Assembly (NCBI GenBank): GCA_045598285.1
Contig: JAZLLU010000011.1
Coordinates: 1 to 64,000 of the forward strand
Source: RGIG5612 sp045598285
GTDB taxonomy: Bacteria > Bacillota > Clostridia > Lachnospirales > Lachnospiraceae
Direction of reading: 5' to 3'
DNA: 64,000 bases
The position numbers were made by a program, and so were the translations under genes. This document shows, piece by piece, positions 51,192-60,683 of this stretch. Position 1 is the first letter of the stretch. The number at the start of each line of letters is the position of its first letter. The notes under the pieces were generated by a model that did no database searches, had not been told where the DNA came from, and saw only the letters and a program-made list of their open reading frames with translations.

Positions 51192-52307
51192 ATGGATAAT
51201 AGAAATAGTGTAAATAGAATATTATGCGTATTTTCCACTCTTGATAGAGGCGGGGCAGAATCAATGTGTATGAATTTATATAGACACATTGATAAAACAA
51301 AAGTACAGTTTGATTTTGTAAAACATACACACGATATAGGCGCTTTTGAAAATGAAATAAAAGAATTAGGAGGAAATATATATGAAGCACCTAGGTACAA
51401 AGTGATTAATACTCTTAAATATCGTAAATGGTGGAAAAAATTTTTTGAGAAACATCCAGAATATAATATTATACATGGACATTTTTTCACGATTGCTTCA
51501 GTTTTTTTAGATGAAGCTAAAAAAGCTAATAAGATTACAATAGGACACTCTCATTGTACTAATGCTTATAAAGTTGGAAATAATAGGTTAATAATCAATT
51601 CATTAAAACTTAGATTAATAAAAAATCTAAAAAAATATTCTGATTATTGTTTTGCATGTTCAAATGAAGCGGGGAAATGGATATTCAACAACAAAGAATT
51701 TATGGTTTTAAATAATGCAATTGATACTGAATTATATAAATTCCAACCAGTAGTCAGACAACGAATAAGAGAAAAAATGAATATAGAAGAGAATTTTGTT
51801 GTCGGAACAGTTGGCAGAATTATGCATCAAAAAAATCCAAATGGTATCATTGATATATTTATGGCTATAAAAGAAAAGCAGCCAAATGCTAAATTGATGT
51901 GGATCGGAAAAGGTCCAGGTAGTGAAACAGTAGAAGCGAGAATTAAATCGTTAGGCATACAAGATAGTGTAATGATGATGGGTGTGCGTTCTGATGTAAA
52001 TGAATTGTTGCAGGCAATGGATGTATTTATTTTCCCATCATTTTATGAAGGACTTGGTGTGTCCGCTGTTGAAGCGCAAACTGCGGGGTTGCAATGTTTT
52101 TGTAGTAATAAGATTCCAAAAGAAGTTGCCTTAACAAACAGATGCTATTTTCTTCCTTTAGGGCAACCAAACGAATGGGCTGATCAAATTCTTAATACAA
52201 AATGCGACCATATTGATACACAACAGCAAATTATTGATGCTGGCTATGATGTTCATCAGACATCTGAATGGTTACAAAATTTTTATCAAGAGATATCAGA
52301 AAAATAA
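51192..52307 (+). CDS. GT4-family glycosyltransferase
   Basis: The 371-residue product begins with a GT-B signature (RILCVFSTLDRGGAESMCMN) and ends with the donor-site motif PSFYEGLGVSAVEAQTAGLQ containing the E-x7-E pair; VGTVGRIMHQKNP marks the start of the second domain. This pattern is close to EpsF-type transferases of exopolysaccharide operons. The acceptor is unknown. Three bases after the epimerase. Confidence 0.9.
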   Translation: MDNRNSVNRILCVFSTLDRGGAESMCMNLYRHIDKTKVQFDFVKHTHDIGAFENEIKELGGNIYEAPRYKVINTLKYRKWWKKFFEKHPEYNIIHGHFFTIASVFLDEAKKANKITIGHSHCTNAYKVGNNRLIINSLKLRLIKNLKKYSDYCFACSNEAGKWIFNNKEFMVLNNAIDTELYKFQPVVRQRIREKMNIEENFVVGTVGRIMHQKNPNGIIDIFMAIKEKQPNAKLMWIGKGPGSETVEARIKSLGIQDSVMMMGVRSDVNELLQAMDVFIFPSFYEGLGVSAVEAQTAGLQCFCSNKIPKEVALTNRCYFLPLGQPNEWADQILNTKCDHIDTQQQIIDAGYDVHQTSEWLQNFYQEISEK

Positions 52308-52308
52308 T

Positions 52309-53208
52309 ATGCCATTTTTAACAATTTTCACTCCAACATATAATAGGGCACATACATTAGTTAGAACTTATGAGTCTTTGCAAAAACAAACTTGTAAAGA
52401 TTTCGAATGGTTTGTTATTGATGATGGATCAACTGATAATACAAGAGAATTAGTTGAAAGTTGGATAAAAGATAATAATGATTTTGAAATAAAATATTAT
52501 TATAAAGAAAATGGTGGATTGCATACTGCTTATAACACAGCAATTGAAAAAATGGAAAATTCTGTATTAGCTACATGCATTGATTCAGATGATTTTATGC
52601 CTGAAAATGCTGTAGAACTTATTAAAAACAAATGGTTAGAAATAGGAAATGAAAATTATGGTGGAATTATTGGATTAGATTATTCGATTAATGGAGACCT
52701 AATTGGAGGATTAATGCCTGATATTAAATCAATTAATCTTATTGAACATTCATTGGGTAATTATAATATTAAAAGAGGAGATAAAAAAATAGTAGTACGT
52801 ACAGATTTATATAAAGAAGCTGCGCCAATGAAAGTTTTTCCAGGAGAAAAAAATTTTAATCCACATTACATGGCACTTGAGATTAGTAAAAAATATGATT
52901 TTTTAGTGTTAAATGAAAATATTTGTTTCGTGGATTATCAACCAGGCGGAATGACAGATTCAATGTATAAGCAATACTATAATAGTCCAAATAGTTTTCT
53001 AGAAATTAGAAAGCAAACGTTATCATTTGATAATGTTAGTATAAAACACAAAATAAAAACATATATTCATATGGTTGCAGAAGCTCTGCTTGCAAAAAAA
53101 TATCAATTAGTGTTCAGACAATCAAAAGAAAAATTAATAATGACGATGTGTACGATTCCAGGAATAGTATTATATTTTGTTATCCAAAGTAAAGGTAGAG
53201 AAAAATGA
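52309..53208 (+). CDS. GT2-family glycosyltransferase
   Basis: The 299-residue product is an inverting GT-A transferase: FLTIFTPTYNRAHTL at the start, VIDDGSTDNT, and the DxD-like ATCIDSDDFM. The frame runs open 96 bases further up, but the ATG at 52309 just after the upstream stop fits family starts and avoids a 95-base overlap. Ribosome site weak. Confidence 0.9.
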   Translation: MPFLTIFTPTYNRAHTLVRTYESLQKQTCKDFEWFVIDDGSTDNTRELVESWIKDNNDFEIKYYYKENGGLHTAYNTAIEKMENSVLATCIDSDDFMPENAVELIKNKWLEIGNENYGGIIGLDYSINGDLIGGLMPDIKSINLIEHSLGNYNIKRGDKKIVVRTDLYKEAAPMKVFPGEKNFNPHYMALEISKKYDFLVLNENICFVDYQPGGMTDSMYKQYYNSPNSFLEIRKQTLSFDNVSIKHKIKTYIHMVAEALLAKKYQLVFRQSKEKLIMTMCTIPGIVLYFVIQSKGREK

Positions 53209-54317
53209 TAATATATGTATGTATAACACTTTGGATAATATTAATAAGTGGTCTTTGTTCAAGGGTATTTAAGTTTGATGAAATAGAACATCACTACGTT
53301 ATAAGACCAAGTTGGATTCATGCTTTTTTGGCTATGGGACCAGTTGTTTTTTTTATTGGTCTTAGAAGTGCTGGCGCTGACACGGAGACATATATTGGTG
53401 GATTTAATAAATTGCCAGCAGGATTCAATGCATTATTTTCATCCAACTCATACAAGGATACTTCAGAATATCTTTTTAAGGCATTTGGAATATTATGCAA
53501 AACAATAACCAGAGATTATCATTTCTATATATTTTTAATTGCATTAATAACAGGAATATTAATTGCAATTACCTTGAGAAATAATACCGAATATTTTGGG
53601 ACTGCAATGATTTTGTTTATGCTAACAGGCATGTACACTTGGATGATAAATGGAATAAGACAGTTTTTAGCAGTAGCAATAATATTTGCTGGAATTAAAT
53701 TAATAGAAAAAAAGAAATGGCTTGCTTATATCGCTATAGTGGCGATAGCATTTTTTATTCATAATTCTGCTATTGTTATGGTACCGGTTGTATTTTTAGT
53801 ACAGGGAAAAGCATGGAACAAAAAAACAATTTTAGTACTTTTATTATGTATAGCAGCAGTTTTGTTTGTAAATGAATTTGTTAGAATTCTCGGAAATGTA
53901 ACAGATGGTACGGTATTTGATGGTTATGCAGACAACTTAGGTGAGTATGGTGGATCAAATATTATTAGAACTATTATATTTGCAATACCACCAGCATTAG
54001 CTTTAATAGGTAGAAAACAAGTAGATGAAAGAGCTCCAAAAATAATTCATATTTGTGTAAACATGTCTATTATTTGTGTTGGAATTTCTTTGATTGCAAA
54101 CTTTACAAGTGGCATATTGATTGGGAGATTGCCAATATATTTTTCTGTTTTTAATCTTATTCTTTTGCCGTGGCTCGTTAATGAAGTCTATAAAGAAAAT
54201 AAAATTATTAAGATTACTATGTTTGTTTGCTATGGAATTCTCTTCTTCTTGGAATGCAATTCCTATTATTATAGCAATTTACTTTTTGGTGGTCATATAC
54301 TCCCAGCGTGGTTTTAA
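53205..54317 (+). CDS. EpsG-like polysaccharide polymerase
   Basis: A polytopic membrane protein of 370 residues with about ten helices and the EpsG-family start: a first helix, then FLAMGPVVFFIGLRSAGADTETYI (in part; the R-x5-DT-Y pattern is characteristic) and the GTAMILFMLTGMYTWMINGIRQ segment. EpsG proteins are thought to act as Wzy-type polymerases joining flipped repeat units. Overlaps the GT2 gene by four bases (ATGA). Confidence 0.85.
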   Translation: MIIYVCITLWIILISGLCSRVFKFDEIEHHYVIRPSWIHAFLAMGPVVFFIGLRSAGADTETYIGGFNKLPAGFNALFSSNSYKDTSEYLFKAFGILCKTITRDYHFYIFLIALITGILIAITLRNNTEYFGTAMILFMLTGMYTWMINGIRQFLAVAIIFAGIKLIEKKKWLAYIAIVAIAFFIHNSAIVMVPVVFLVQGKAWNKKTILVLLLCIAAVLFVNEFVRILGNVTDGTVFDGYADNLGEYGGSNIIRTIIFAIPPALALIGRKQVDERAPKIIHICVNMSIICVGISLIANFTSGILIGRLPIYFSVFNLILLPWLVNEVYKENKIIKITMFVCYGILFFLECNSYYYSNLLFGGHILPAWF

Positions 54318-54320
54318 TAG

Positions 54321-55445
54321 ATGAATAGAGTAAAAATTTTATTTTTGATACATGATTTAGGACAAGGTGGAGCTGAAAAGGTTCTTGTAAATCTTGTCAA
54401 TAATATGGATGCCACAAAATTTGATATTACAGTTATGAGCTTATTTGGTGGCGGGGTTAATGAACAATTTTTAAAGCCTAATATAAAGTATAAAACGGTT
54501 TTTAAGAAAACATTTCCAGGCAATAGCAAGATAATGAAGGTATTATCACCAAAGGCACTACACAACTTATTTATTAAAGATAAATATGATATAGAAGTAT
54601 CTTATTTAGAAGGACCATCTGCAAGAATTATTAGTGGGTGTAATAATAAGGATGCTAAATTAGTTTGTTGGATTCATTCCACTCAACATGCAGAACAAAA
54701 ATCATCAAGTTCTTTTAGAACTTATAATGAATCTAATAATTGTTATAAAAAGTTTAATAAAATAATTACAGTATCAGATTTTGTGAAAGAATCATTTAAT
54801 ACAATATACCCTGAAATTACTAATATTGAAACATTATATAATGTCTTAGAGTCAGACAAAATATTAAAATTAAAAGAAGAATCTGTAGAGTGTTTTAACG
54901 AGAATGAATTCAATATTATTGCCGTAGGAAAAATAGAAAAAAACAAGGGCGTTGATAAAATGGCAAGGATATTAAAACGACTAAGAGATGAAAAATATTC
55001 AGTACATTGGTATGCATTAGGGAAAGGATCTTATAAAAACACACTTGAAGTATATCTTAAAGAAAATAAGCTTGAAAATTATTTTACATTTTTAGGCTAT
55101 CAAACCAATCCATATAAATATGTTGCTAAAAGTGATTTGTTTGTATGCGCAAGTAATTCAGAAGGATTTTCAACAGCTGCAACGGAAGCATTAATCGTCG
55201 GCACACCAGTAATTACAACTCCAGTTTCTGGTATGGAAGAGATGCTAGGAAAGAATAATGAATATGGAATGATTTCTGAAATGTCAGAAGATTCATTATA
55301 TGGAGGAATAAAAAAATTATTAGATAATTCTGAATTATTAAAACACTATAAAGAAAAAGCAAAAGAAAGAGGAAAAATGTTTTCAACAGAAAAGACAGTT
55401 GAAGGAGTTGAAAATATGTTGCTAACTTTAATGGAGAATGGGTGA
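54321..55445 (+). CDS. GT4-family glycosyltransferase
   Basis: The 374-residue GT-B protein has ILFLIHDLGQGGAEKVLVNL at the N-terminus, VGKIEKNKGVDKMARIL at the domain boundary and CASNSEGFSTAATEALIVGTP with E-x7-E at the nucleotide site. Sugar and acceptor cannot be told. It begins three bases after the polymerase gene. Confidence 0.9.
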   Translation: MNRVKILFLIHDLGQGGAEKVLVNLVNNMDATKFDITVMSLFGGGVNEQFLKPNIKYKTVFKKTFPGNSKIMKVLSPKALHNLFIKDKYDIEVSYLEGPSARIISGCNNKDAKLVCWIHSTQHAEQKSSSSFRTYNESNNCYKKFNKIITVSDFVKESFNTIYPEITNIETLYNVLESDKILKLKEESVECFNENEFNIIAVGKIEKNKGVDKMARILKRLRDEKYSVHWYALGKGSYKNTLEVYLKENKLENYFTFLGYQTNPYKYVAKSDLFVCASNSEGFSTAATEALIVGTPVITTPVSGMEEMLGKNNEYGMISEMSEDSLYGGIKKLLDNSELLKHYKEKAKERGKMFSTEKTVEGVENMLLTLMENG

Positions 55446-56528
55446 ATGAATACAAAAGAAGTTTCGGTAATTATACCTGTTTATAATGGCGAAAAATATA
55501 TTGATAGATGTTTAAGAAGGCTTTTAAGACAAAAAGATGTTGATTTTGAAGTCTTACTTATTCTTAACGGATGTACAGACAATTCGGAAGAAAAATGTAA
55601 ACAGTGGGCAAAAAAAGATAGTAGAGTAAGGGTATTTAAAAATAAAGAAGCTGGAACATCATTGGCAAGGAAAAGAGGAGTCGAGGAAGCAGAAAGTATT
55701 TATACAGTATTTTGCGATATTGATGATTATTATGTCAATGATTATGCATTATCAAACATGGCTAAAGCAATTGTTGAAGATGGTACAGATATATGCCAGT
55801 TTGGGCATTTAGTTAATCAATACGGTTATTGTTTTAAGAAAAAACATTTTGCTTTTGAAAAGGATATAAAGTTTAGAAAAAAAGAACTTTTAGAAGGTCC
55901 AATAATAGGCGCAGTTTTAGGTAGGAAAGGAATCTTTGAGGGTTCGGTTTGGTCCAAAATTTATAAAACAAATATTCTTAAAAATGCAGTAAAAAATATT
56001 AAAGATGCATTAACACAGCAAGAAGATTTACATCTTAATGCATTCGTATTTTCAGATGAATTGGTTCAGTCGGCATCGTGCAGAAAAGAAGTATATTATG
56101 TTTATAATACTGGAACTGGAGTCTCTTCTAAAAAAGATACAATGATTAATTTGTTAAGAGACTATAATGTGATAAAAAAAGATATTTATTCAAGATATAA
56201 AGATTTAGATGTAAAGGAAGAGTTTTTCTTACGATTATGGTCCGAAACGGTCTATTGTTATAGAGCTTTTGTTTTTAGTCAATTGCAAAATAAGATAGAT
56301 GAAGAAGAAATACTTGAAAATATTAAAGAAATAGAACGCTATGAATATATTAGTATGGCAAAAGAATATTACAAACAATATTTTGGACCAGAACGAAATG
56401 AGTATATAGAGTTTATTTGCTCTGATTATTCGCCAGAAGAATACTTAGAGTATTGTAAAAAAACACTACCTAAATTAACGGCAAAACAAAAACTTAAAAA
56501 AATAGTGAAAAAGGTATTAGTAAAATGA
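55446..56528 (+). CDS. GT2-family glycosyltransferase
   Basis: The 360-residue GT-A protein starts SVIIPVYNGEKYIDRCLRRL, has LLILNGCTDNSEEKCKQW in place of the usual DDGSTD motif, and a DxD-like FCDIDDYY. The last 130 residues are rich in Lys, Glu and Tyr. Overlaps the acetyltransferase gene by four bases. Confidence 0.88.
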   Translation: MNTKEVSVIIPVYNGEKYIDRCLRRLLRQKDVDFEVLLILNGCTDNSEEKCKQWAKKDSRVRVFKNKEAGTSLARKRGVEEAESIYTVFCDIDDYYVNDYALSNMAKAIVEDGTDICQFGHLVNQYGYCFKKKHFAFEKDIKFRKKELLEGPIIGAVLGRKGIFEGSVWSKIYKTNILKNAVKNIKDALTQQEDLHLNAFVFSDELVQSASCRKEVYYVYNTGTGVSSKKDTMINLLRDYNVIKKDIYSRYKDLDVKEEFFLRLWSETVYCYRAFVFSQLQNKIDEEEILENIKEIERYEYISMAKEYYKQYFGPERNEYIEFICSDYSPEEYLEYCKKTLPKLTAKQKLKKIVKKVLVK

Positions 56529-57064
56529 AAATAAAGGATATTATTTACCGTCTTCGTGGTGAAAGTTCAACAGAAAAGTTAATAAAGCAAGGAATGAAAG
56601 TTGGTAAGAACTTTGAAAGAATGAATAATGTTCTTATTGATGATTCGCATGCTTGGTTAATAGAAATAGGAGATAATGTTACATTAGCTCCAAGAGTTCA
56701 TATATTAGCTCATGATGCTAGCACTAAGAAATTCTTGGGTTATACAAAAATAGGAAATGTAAAAATAGGTAATAATGTATTTATAGGAGCAGAAACGGTA
56801 ATATTACCAGGAGTAACAATAGGAAATAATGTTATTGTTGGTGTTAACAGTACAGTAACAAAAGATATACCGGATAATTCAGTTTATGTTGGTTCTCCTG
56901 CTAAATTATTATGTTCATTAGAGGAGTACCTAGAAAAAGAAAAAAATAATATGTTAACTCATCCAGTATATGGAGAAGAATATACTCTTTCTAAAAACAT
57001 AACAAAAGAAATGAAAGAAAAACAAAAAGAAGAATTAAAAAATGGTAAAGGATTTGTAGTATGA
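56525..57064 (+). CDS. Hexapeptide-repeat O-acetyltransferase
   Basis: The 179-residue product has left-handed beta-helix repeats (IGNVKIGNNVFIGAETVILP, GVTIGNNVIVGVNSTVTKDI) with the catalytic-type HDAS and VGSPAK ending of maltose/WbbJ-like acetyltransferases. It probably acetylates a sugar of the repeat unit. Four-base overlaps on both sides place it inside the operon. Confidence 0.88.
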   Translation: MKIKDIIYRLRGESSTEKLIKQGMKVGKNFERMNNVLIDDSHAWLIEIGDNVTLAPRVHILAHDASTKKFLGYTKIGNVKIGNNVFIGAETVILPGVTIGNNVIVGVNSTVTKDIPDNSVYVGSPAKLLCSLEEYLEKEKNNMLTHPVYGEEYTLSKNITKEMKEKQKEELKNGKGFVV

Positions 57065-58068
57065 CAGATACTCCATTAATCTCAATTATTATTCCATGCT
57101 ACAACTTAGAAGATTATATTAGAAAAACTCTGCAGTCTGTTCTTGAACAGACTTATTTAAATTTGGAAATTATTTTAGTAGATGATGGCTCTACGGACAA
57201 AACAGCTGAAATAATAGATGAATTAAAAGAAAAAGATAGTCGAATAAAAGTCATACATAAAGAAAATGGTGGTGTTACATCAGCAAGACTAGAAGGCATA
57301 AAAATTGCAACAGGAGAATGGATTGGTTTTGTTGATGGTGATGATTATGTAGAGCCGGAAATGTATGAAAAGTTGTTACAAAATGCCGTCAAATATAATG
57401 CTGACATTTCCCATTGTGGTTATCAAATGGTATTCCCTAGTAGAGTTGATTATTATTACAACACAGAAAAAATCATTTGCCAAGACAATGTAACAGGGAT
57501 TGAAGATTTGTTGAACGGAAAATTTGTTGAGCCAGCGTTAGGAAACAAACTTTATCATAAGTTTTTGTTCCCGAACGTGCTACGGCAAATGAAAAAATAT
57601 GTTCACATAGAAGAAAATGAAGATTTATTAATGAACTACTTTTTGTTTTTTAATGCAAAACAATCAATTTTTGAAGATGTTTGTTATTATCATTATGTTC
57701 TTAGAAAAGGTTCTGCGACAACAGGCACTTTAAGTGCTAAAAAACATAATGATGTATTGGAAGTTTTACAAATAATAAAAAAAGAAAACAAAAATAATGA
57801 TATTGAGAAGATAATAGATTGTAGATTAACTGCAAAACAAATTAATATATTAGCATTGAAGATTGATAAAAACGATAGTGAATTTATCGAACTAAAGAAT
57901 AATAGTAAAAAAGAACTTAAGAATTCGTTGCCATTATTAAACAGGGGAGAAAATAAAAGATTATTGTTTATGGCAAAATTAGTGATTTTTTCCCCACCAA
58001 TATATAATCTTATACATTCTATATATAGCAAGATAAAAGGTACTAAATATAAGTATAATATTGAATAA
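57061..58068 (+). CDS. GT2-family glycosyltransferase
   Basis: The 335-residue GT-A protein has ISIIIPCYNLEDYIRKTLQS, LVDDGSTDKTAEII, KENGGVTSARLEGI and the DxD in VDGDDYVEP, all standard for GT2. Here the two glycines are written GGT GGT, unlike the poly-G version in the later paralogue. Shares a single base with the next gene. Confidence 0.93.
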   Translation: MTDTPLISIIIPCYNLEDYIRKTLQSVLEQTYLNLEIILVDDGSTDKTAEIIDELKEKDSRIKVIHKENGGVTSARLEGIKIATGEWIGFVDGDDYVEPEMYEKLLQNAVKYNADISHCGYQMVFPSRVDYYYNTEKIICQDNVTGIEDLLNGKFVEPALGNKLYHKFLFPNVLRQMKKYVHIEENEDLLMNYFLFFNAKQSIFEDVCYYHYVLRKGSATTGTLSAKKHNDVLEVLQIIKKENKNNDIEKIIDCRLTAKQINILALKIDKNDSEFIELKNNSKKELKNSLPLLNRGENKRLLFMAKLVIFSPPIYNLIHSIYSKIKGTKYKYNIE

Positions 58069-58916
58069 TGAATATTAAAGAAAAACATTGGAAAATATAT
58101 TATAGAAAGCGAGTAAACGGCCATACAATATTGGATAATATAATAATGCCTTTTTACGAAGTGCCAGAATATAAAGACGGCTGGGCAGCAGATCCCTTCG
58201 TTTTTGAATATAATAACAAACTATATATATTTGCGGAATTATTTTCTTATAAAGAAGGCCATGGGAATATAGGATATTGCTGTTTAGAAAATGATAAATT
58301 TAGTAATTGGAAAATAATAATTTCAAACGGAACGCATTTTTCTTATCCGAATATTTTTGCAAAAGATAATGATATCTATATTATGCCTGAAAACTGTGCT
58401 GGTAAAAAAATCGCATTATATAAAGCAACGGATTTCCCAAACGAATGGAAAGAAATTCAGCCATTGTACAAAGAAGAATATTTAACCGATTCTACATTTT
58501 TAGATGAAAATAGTATTATTACATATTCAGTTAAACCAAATGAATATAAATTAATATTATTAAAAGAAAATAAAATAATTGATTCGGTAAAAGATGAAAC
58601 ACAAAAAATGAGGCCAGCAGGCAAGATTTTCAAGGACAAAGATAAAATCTATAGACCGGCTCAGGACTGTGAACATAGTTATGGCGAAGCATTAATTATA
58701 AATGAGTTAACAATAAATAATGACAAACTCCCATCAGAAAAAATGGTGATACAAATAAATGCTGATGAAATAAAATTAGATAAAGCAAAAGGAAAAAGAA
58801 TTGGCATACACACATATAATTGTACTGAAAATTTTGAAGTTGTAGATGTATTGTTTGAAACTTTTAATCTAAAATATTTGGGTATTCGTTTATGCAAAAA
58901 AATAAAGACGAGATAA
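58068..58916 (+). CDS. Beta-propeller glycosyltransferase-associated protein
   Basis: The 282-residue product has blade-like repeats (GWAADPFVFEYNNKLYIFAE, FSYPNIFAKDNDIYIMPENC, MRPAGKIFKDKDKIYRPAQD) that look like the five-bladed propeller of GH43/GH32-like folds, and recall the N-terminal domain of plant GINT1 proteins found also in bacterial polysaccharide loci. I infer a carbohydrate-binding or transferase role; no certain catalytic residues are visible. Its end overlaps the LicD gene by 25 bases. Confidence 0.6.
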   Translation: MNIKEKHWKIYYRKRVNGHTILDNIIMPFYEVPEYKDGWAADPFVFEYNNKLYIFAELFSYKEGHGNIGYCCLENDKFSNWKIIISNGTHFSYPNIFAKDNDIYIMPENCAGKKIALYKATDFPNEWKEIQPLYKEEYLTDSTFLDENSIITYSVKPNEYKLILLKENKIIDSVKDETQKMRPAGKIFKDKDKIYRPAQDCEHSYGEALIINELTINNDKLPSEKMVIQINADEIKLDKAKGKRIGIHTYNCTENFEVVDVLFETFNLKYLGIRLCKKIKTR

Positions 58917-59746
58917 TTGACAAAGATTATTTACCAAAATTACATAAAGAAATGTTGGTAATCTATGACGAAATAGAACGGATATGTAATAAAAACGGTC
59001 TTGATTATTTTGTTGTAGGTGGAACATTATTAGGTACAGTTTTATGGAAAGATTATATTCCTTGGGATGATGATTTAGATATTGCAATGCCAAGGGATGA
59101 TTATGATAGATTTATTAAACTTTGCGAAACTGAATTAGATGAAAGGTTTTTCTTGCATCATACAACGACGGATGATGATTATTGGCTTCCATTTGCAAAG
59201 TTAAGGCTAAATAGTACTATTTTTCTAGAAGAAAAAAGAAAAAATGTAAAGTCACATGCAGGAATATATGTTGATATTTTTCCGTTTGACTACGCATCAT
59301 CTAAAAATGGGATATTACATAGGATTAAATGGAGATGGATGACATGGATTAATAATCATATTAACTGCAGAGTTACGGGAAAGAGAGTTGTATCTAAAAG
59401 CGCAATTATATTAGAACCAATCTTTAAAATAAAAAATGTAAAACAATTGTCATTGCATCGAGATAAAGTTATGAGATCGTTTGATATAGGAGATAGGAAG
59501 TATTTTGTAGATTTAGCCGGTGGACGTGTACTTGATAATTCGTATTTCAATATAGAGGATTATTATCCAATAAAGAAAATGCCTTTTGGAGATAAATTAG
59601 TAAATACACCATCAAATCCAGAAAAATATCTATTACAACTTTACACTGAAAAATATAAAATCATTCCACCAAAAGAGCAGCAAATAACACATGAACCACT
59701 TTTAGTAAGATTTACTGATGGGACAGAATATAAGTTCAATGAATGA
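58892..59746 (+). CDS. LicD-family phosphotransferase
   Basis: The 284-residue protein has the LicD nucleotidyltransferase-like core DYFVVGGTLLGTVLWKD, IPWDDDLDIAMPRDDYDRF (metal-binding acidic residues), LPFAKLRL and GIYVDIFPFDY. LicD proteins transfer phosphocholine or other phospho-alcohols from CDP donors to glycans, or sugar-phosphates. No licA, licB or licC genes are in the window, so the group added is unknown. Confidence 0.92.
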   Translation: MQKNKDEIIDKDYLPKLHKEMLVIYDEIERICNKNGLDYFVVGGTLLGTVLWKDYIPWDDDLDIAMPRDDYDRFIKLCETELDERFFLHHTTTDDDYWLPFAKLRLNSTIFLEEKRKNVKSHAGIYVDIFPFDYASSKNGILHRIKWRWMTWINNHINCRVTGKRVVSKSAIILEPIFKIKNVKQLSLHRDKVMRSFDIGDRKYFVDLAGGRVLDNSYFNIEDYYPIKKMPFGDKLVNTPSNPEKYLLQLYTEKYKIIPPKEQQITHEPLLVRFTDGTEYKFNE

Positions 59747-60674
59747 GATGATAAGTGAAAAATCAAATAAAAATGAATTAATTAGTGTAATTGTACCAAT
59801 TTATAATGTGGTGGATTATTTAGATAGATGTATTAATTCAATAATTAACCAAACCTACACAAATATAGAAATAATTGTAGTTGATGATGGATCGACAGAT
59901 GGTTCATTTGAAAAAATAAATAAATTTAAGGAAGTTGATGAGAGAGTCATTGTTATTAAAAAAGAAAATGGGGGGGTTAGTTCAGCAAGAAACGAGGGAT
60001 TAAAAATTGCTAGTGGAGAATATATTGGATTTGTAGATGCGGATGATTATATTCACCCATTAATGTTTGAAAAACTCATGAATGCAATGATAAATAATGA
60101 TGTTGAACTATCCTGCTGCTTAGCAGAATCATTTAGTATTAGACCAAACGCAGAGTATAATTGCGATAAGCAAGATGATATTGATTTATTATCAACAGAA
60201 GAATTTGTTGATAAATTGTTTGTATGGCCAAAGAATATTACTCAAAGCGTCTGGAATAAATTATATAAAAAAGAATTAATAAAAACTAATTTTAATGAAA
60301 ATATTCATATGGGAGAGGATGCCTTGTTTTTAGTGGGGTATTGTCAAAATATTAGTAAAATTGCAGTAATAAATGAGAACTTATACTATGTATTTGAGCG
60401 TGAGAATAGCGCAATGAGAGACAACCCAGATAATCTTGCAGGGGGAATACCAGTAAGAGAAAAATTAATAGACATGGTAAAAACAATAAGTAAAAATTGT
60501 TTTTATTATGCTCAAGCAGATTTTTTGGATGCATGTTTGTATTATTTGCATTTAGAGAATATAAAAAAAATATTTGTTAATTATATTAAAAATAACAAAC
60601 ACCGTATTATTTTAAATCCAGTAATAAGATTAAAACTGAAATGTAAATATTTGATGGAATATATAAATAATTAA
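59739..60674 (+). CDS. GT2-family glycosyltransferase with poly-G tract
   Basis: GT-A protein of about 311 residues: ISVIVPIYNVVDYLDRCINS, VVDDGSTDGSFEKI, KKENGGVSSARNEGL and VDADDYIHP. The Asn-Gly-Gly-Val motif is encoded with seven consecutive G bases (59970-59976), unusual in so AT-rich a gene. The start is uncertain: the frame is open from an ATG at 59718, and I prefer 59739, which overlaps licD by eight bases. The last 100 residues are Lys/Asn-rich. Confidence 0.88.
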   Translation: MNEMISEKSNKNELISVIVPIYNVVDYLDRCINSIINQTYTNIEIIVVDDGSTDGSFEKINKFKEVDERVIVIKKENGGVSSARNEGLKIASGEYIGFVDADDYIHPLMFEKLMNAMINNDVELSCCLAESFSIRPNAEYNCDKQDDIDLLSTEEFVDKLFVWPKNITQSVWNKLYKKELIKTNFNENIHMGEDALFLVGYCQNISKIAVINENLYYVFERENSAMRDNPDNLAGGIPVREKLIDMVKTISKNCFYYAQADFLDACLYYLHLENIKKIFVNYIKNNKHRIILNPVIRLKLKCKYLMEYINN

Positions 60675-60683
60675 AGATTAATA

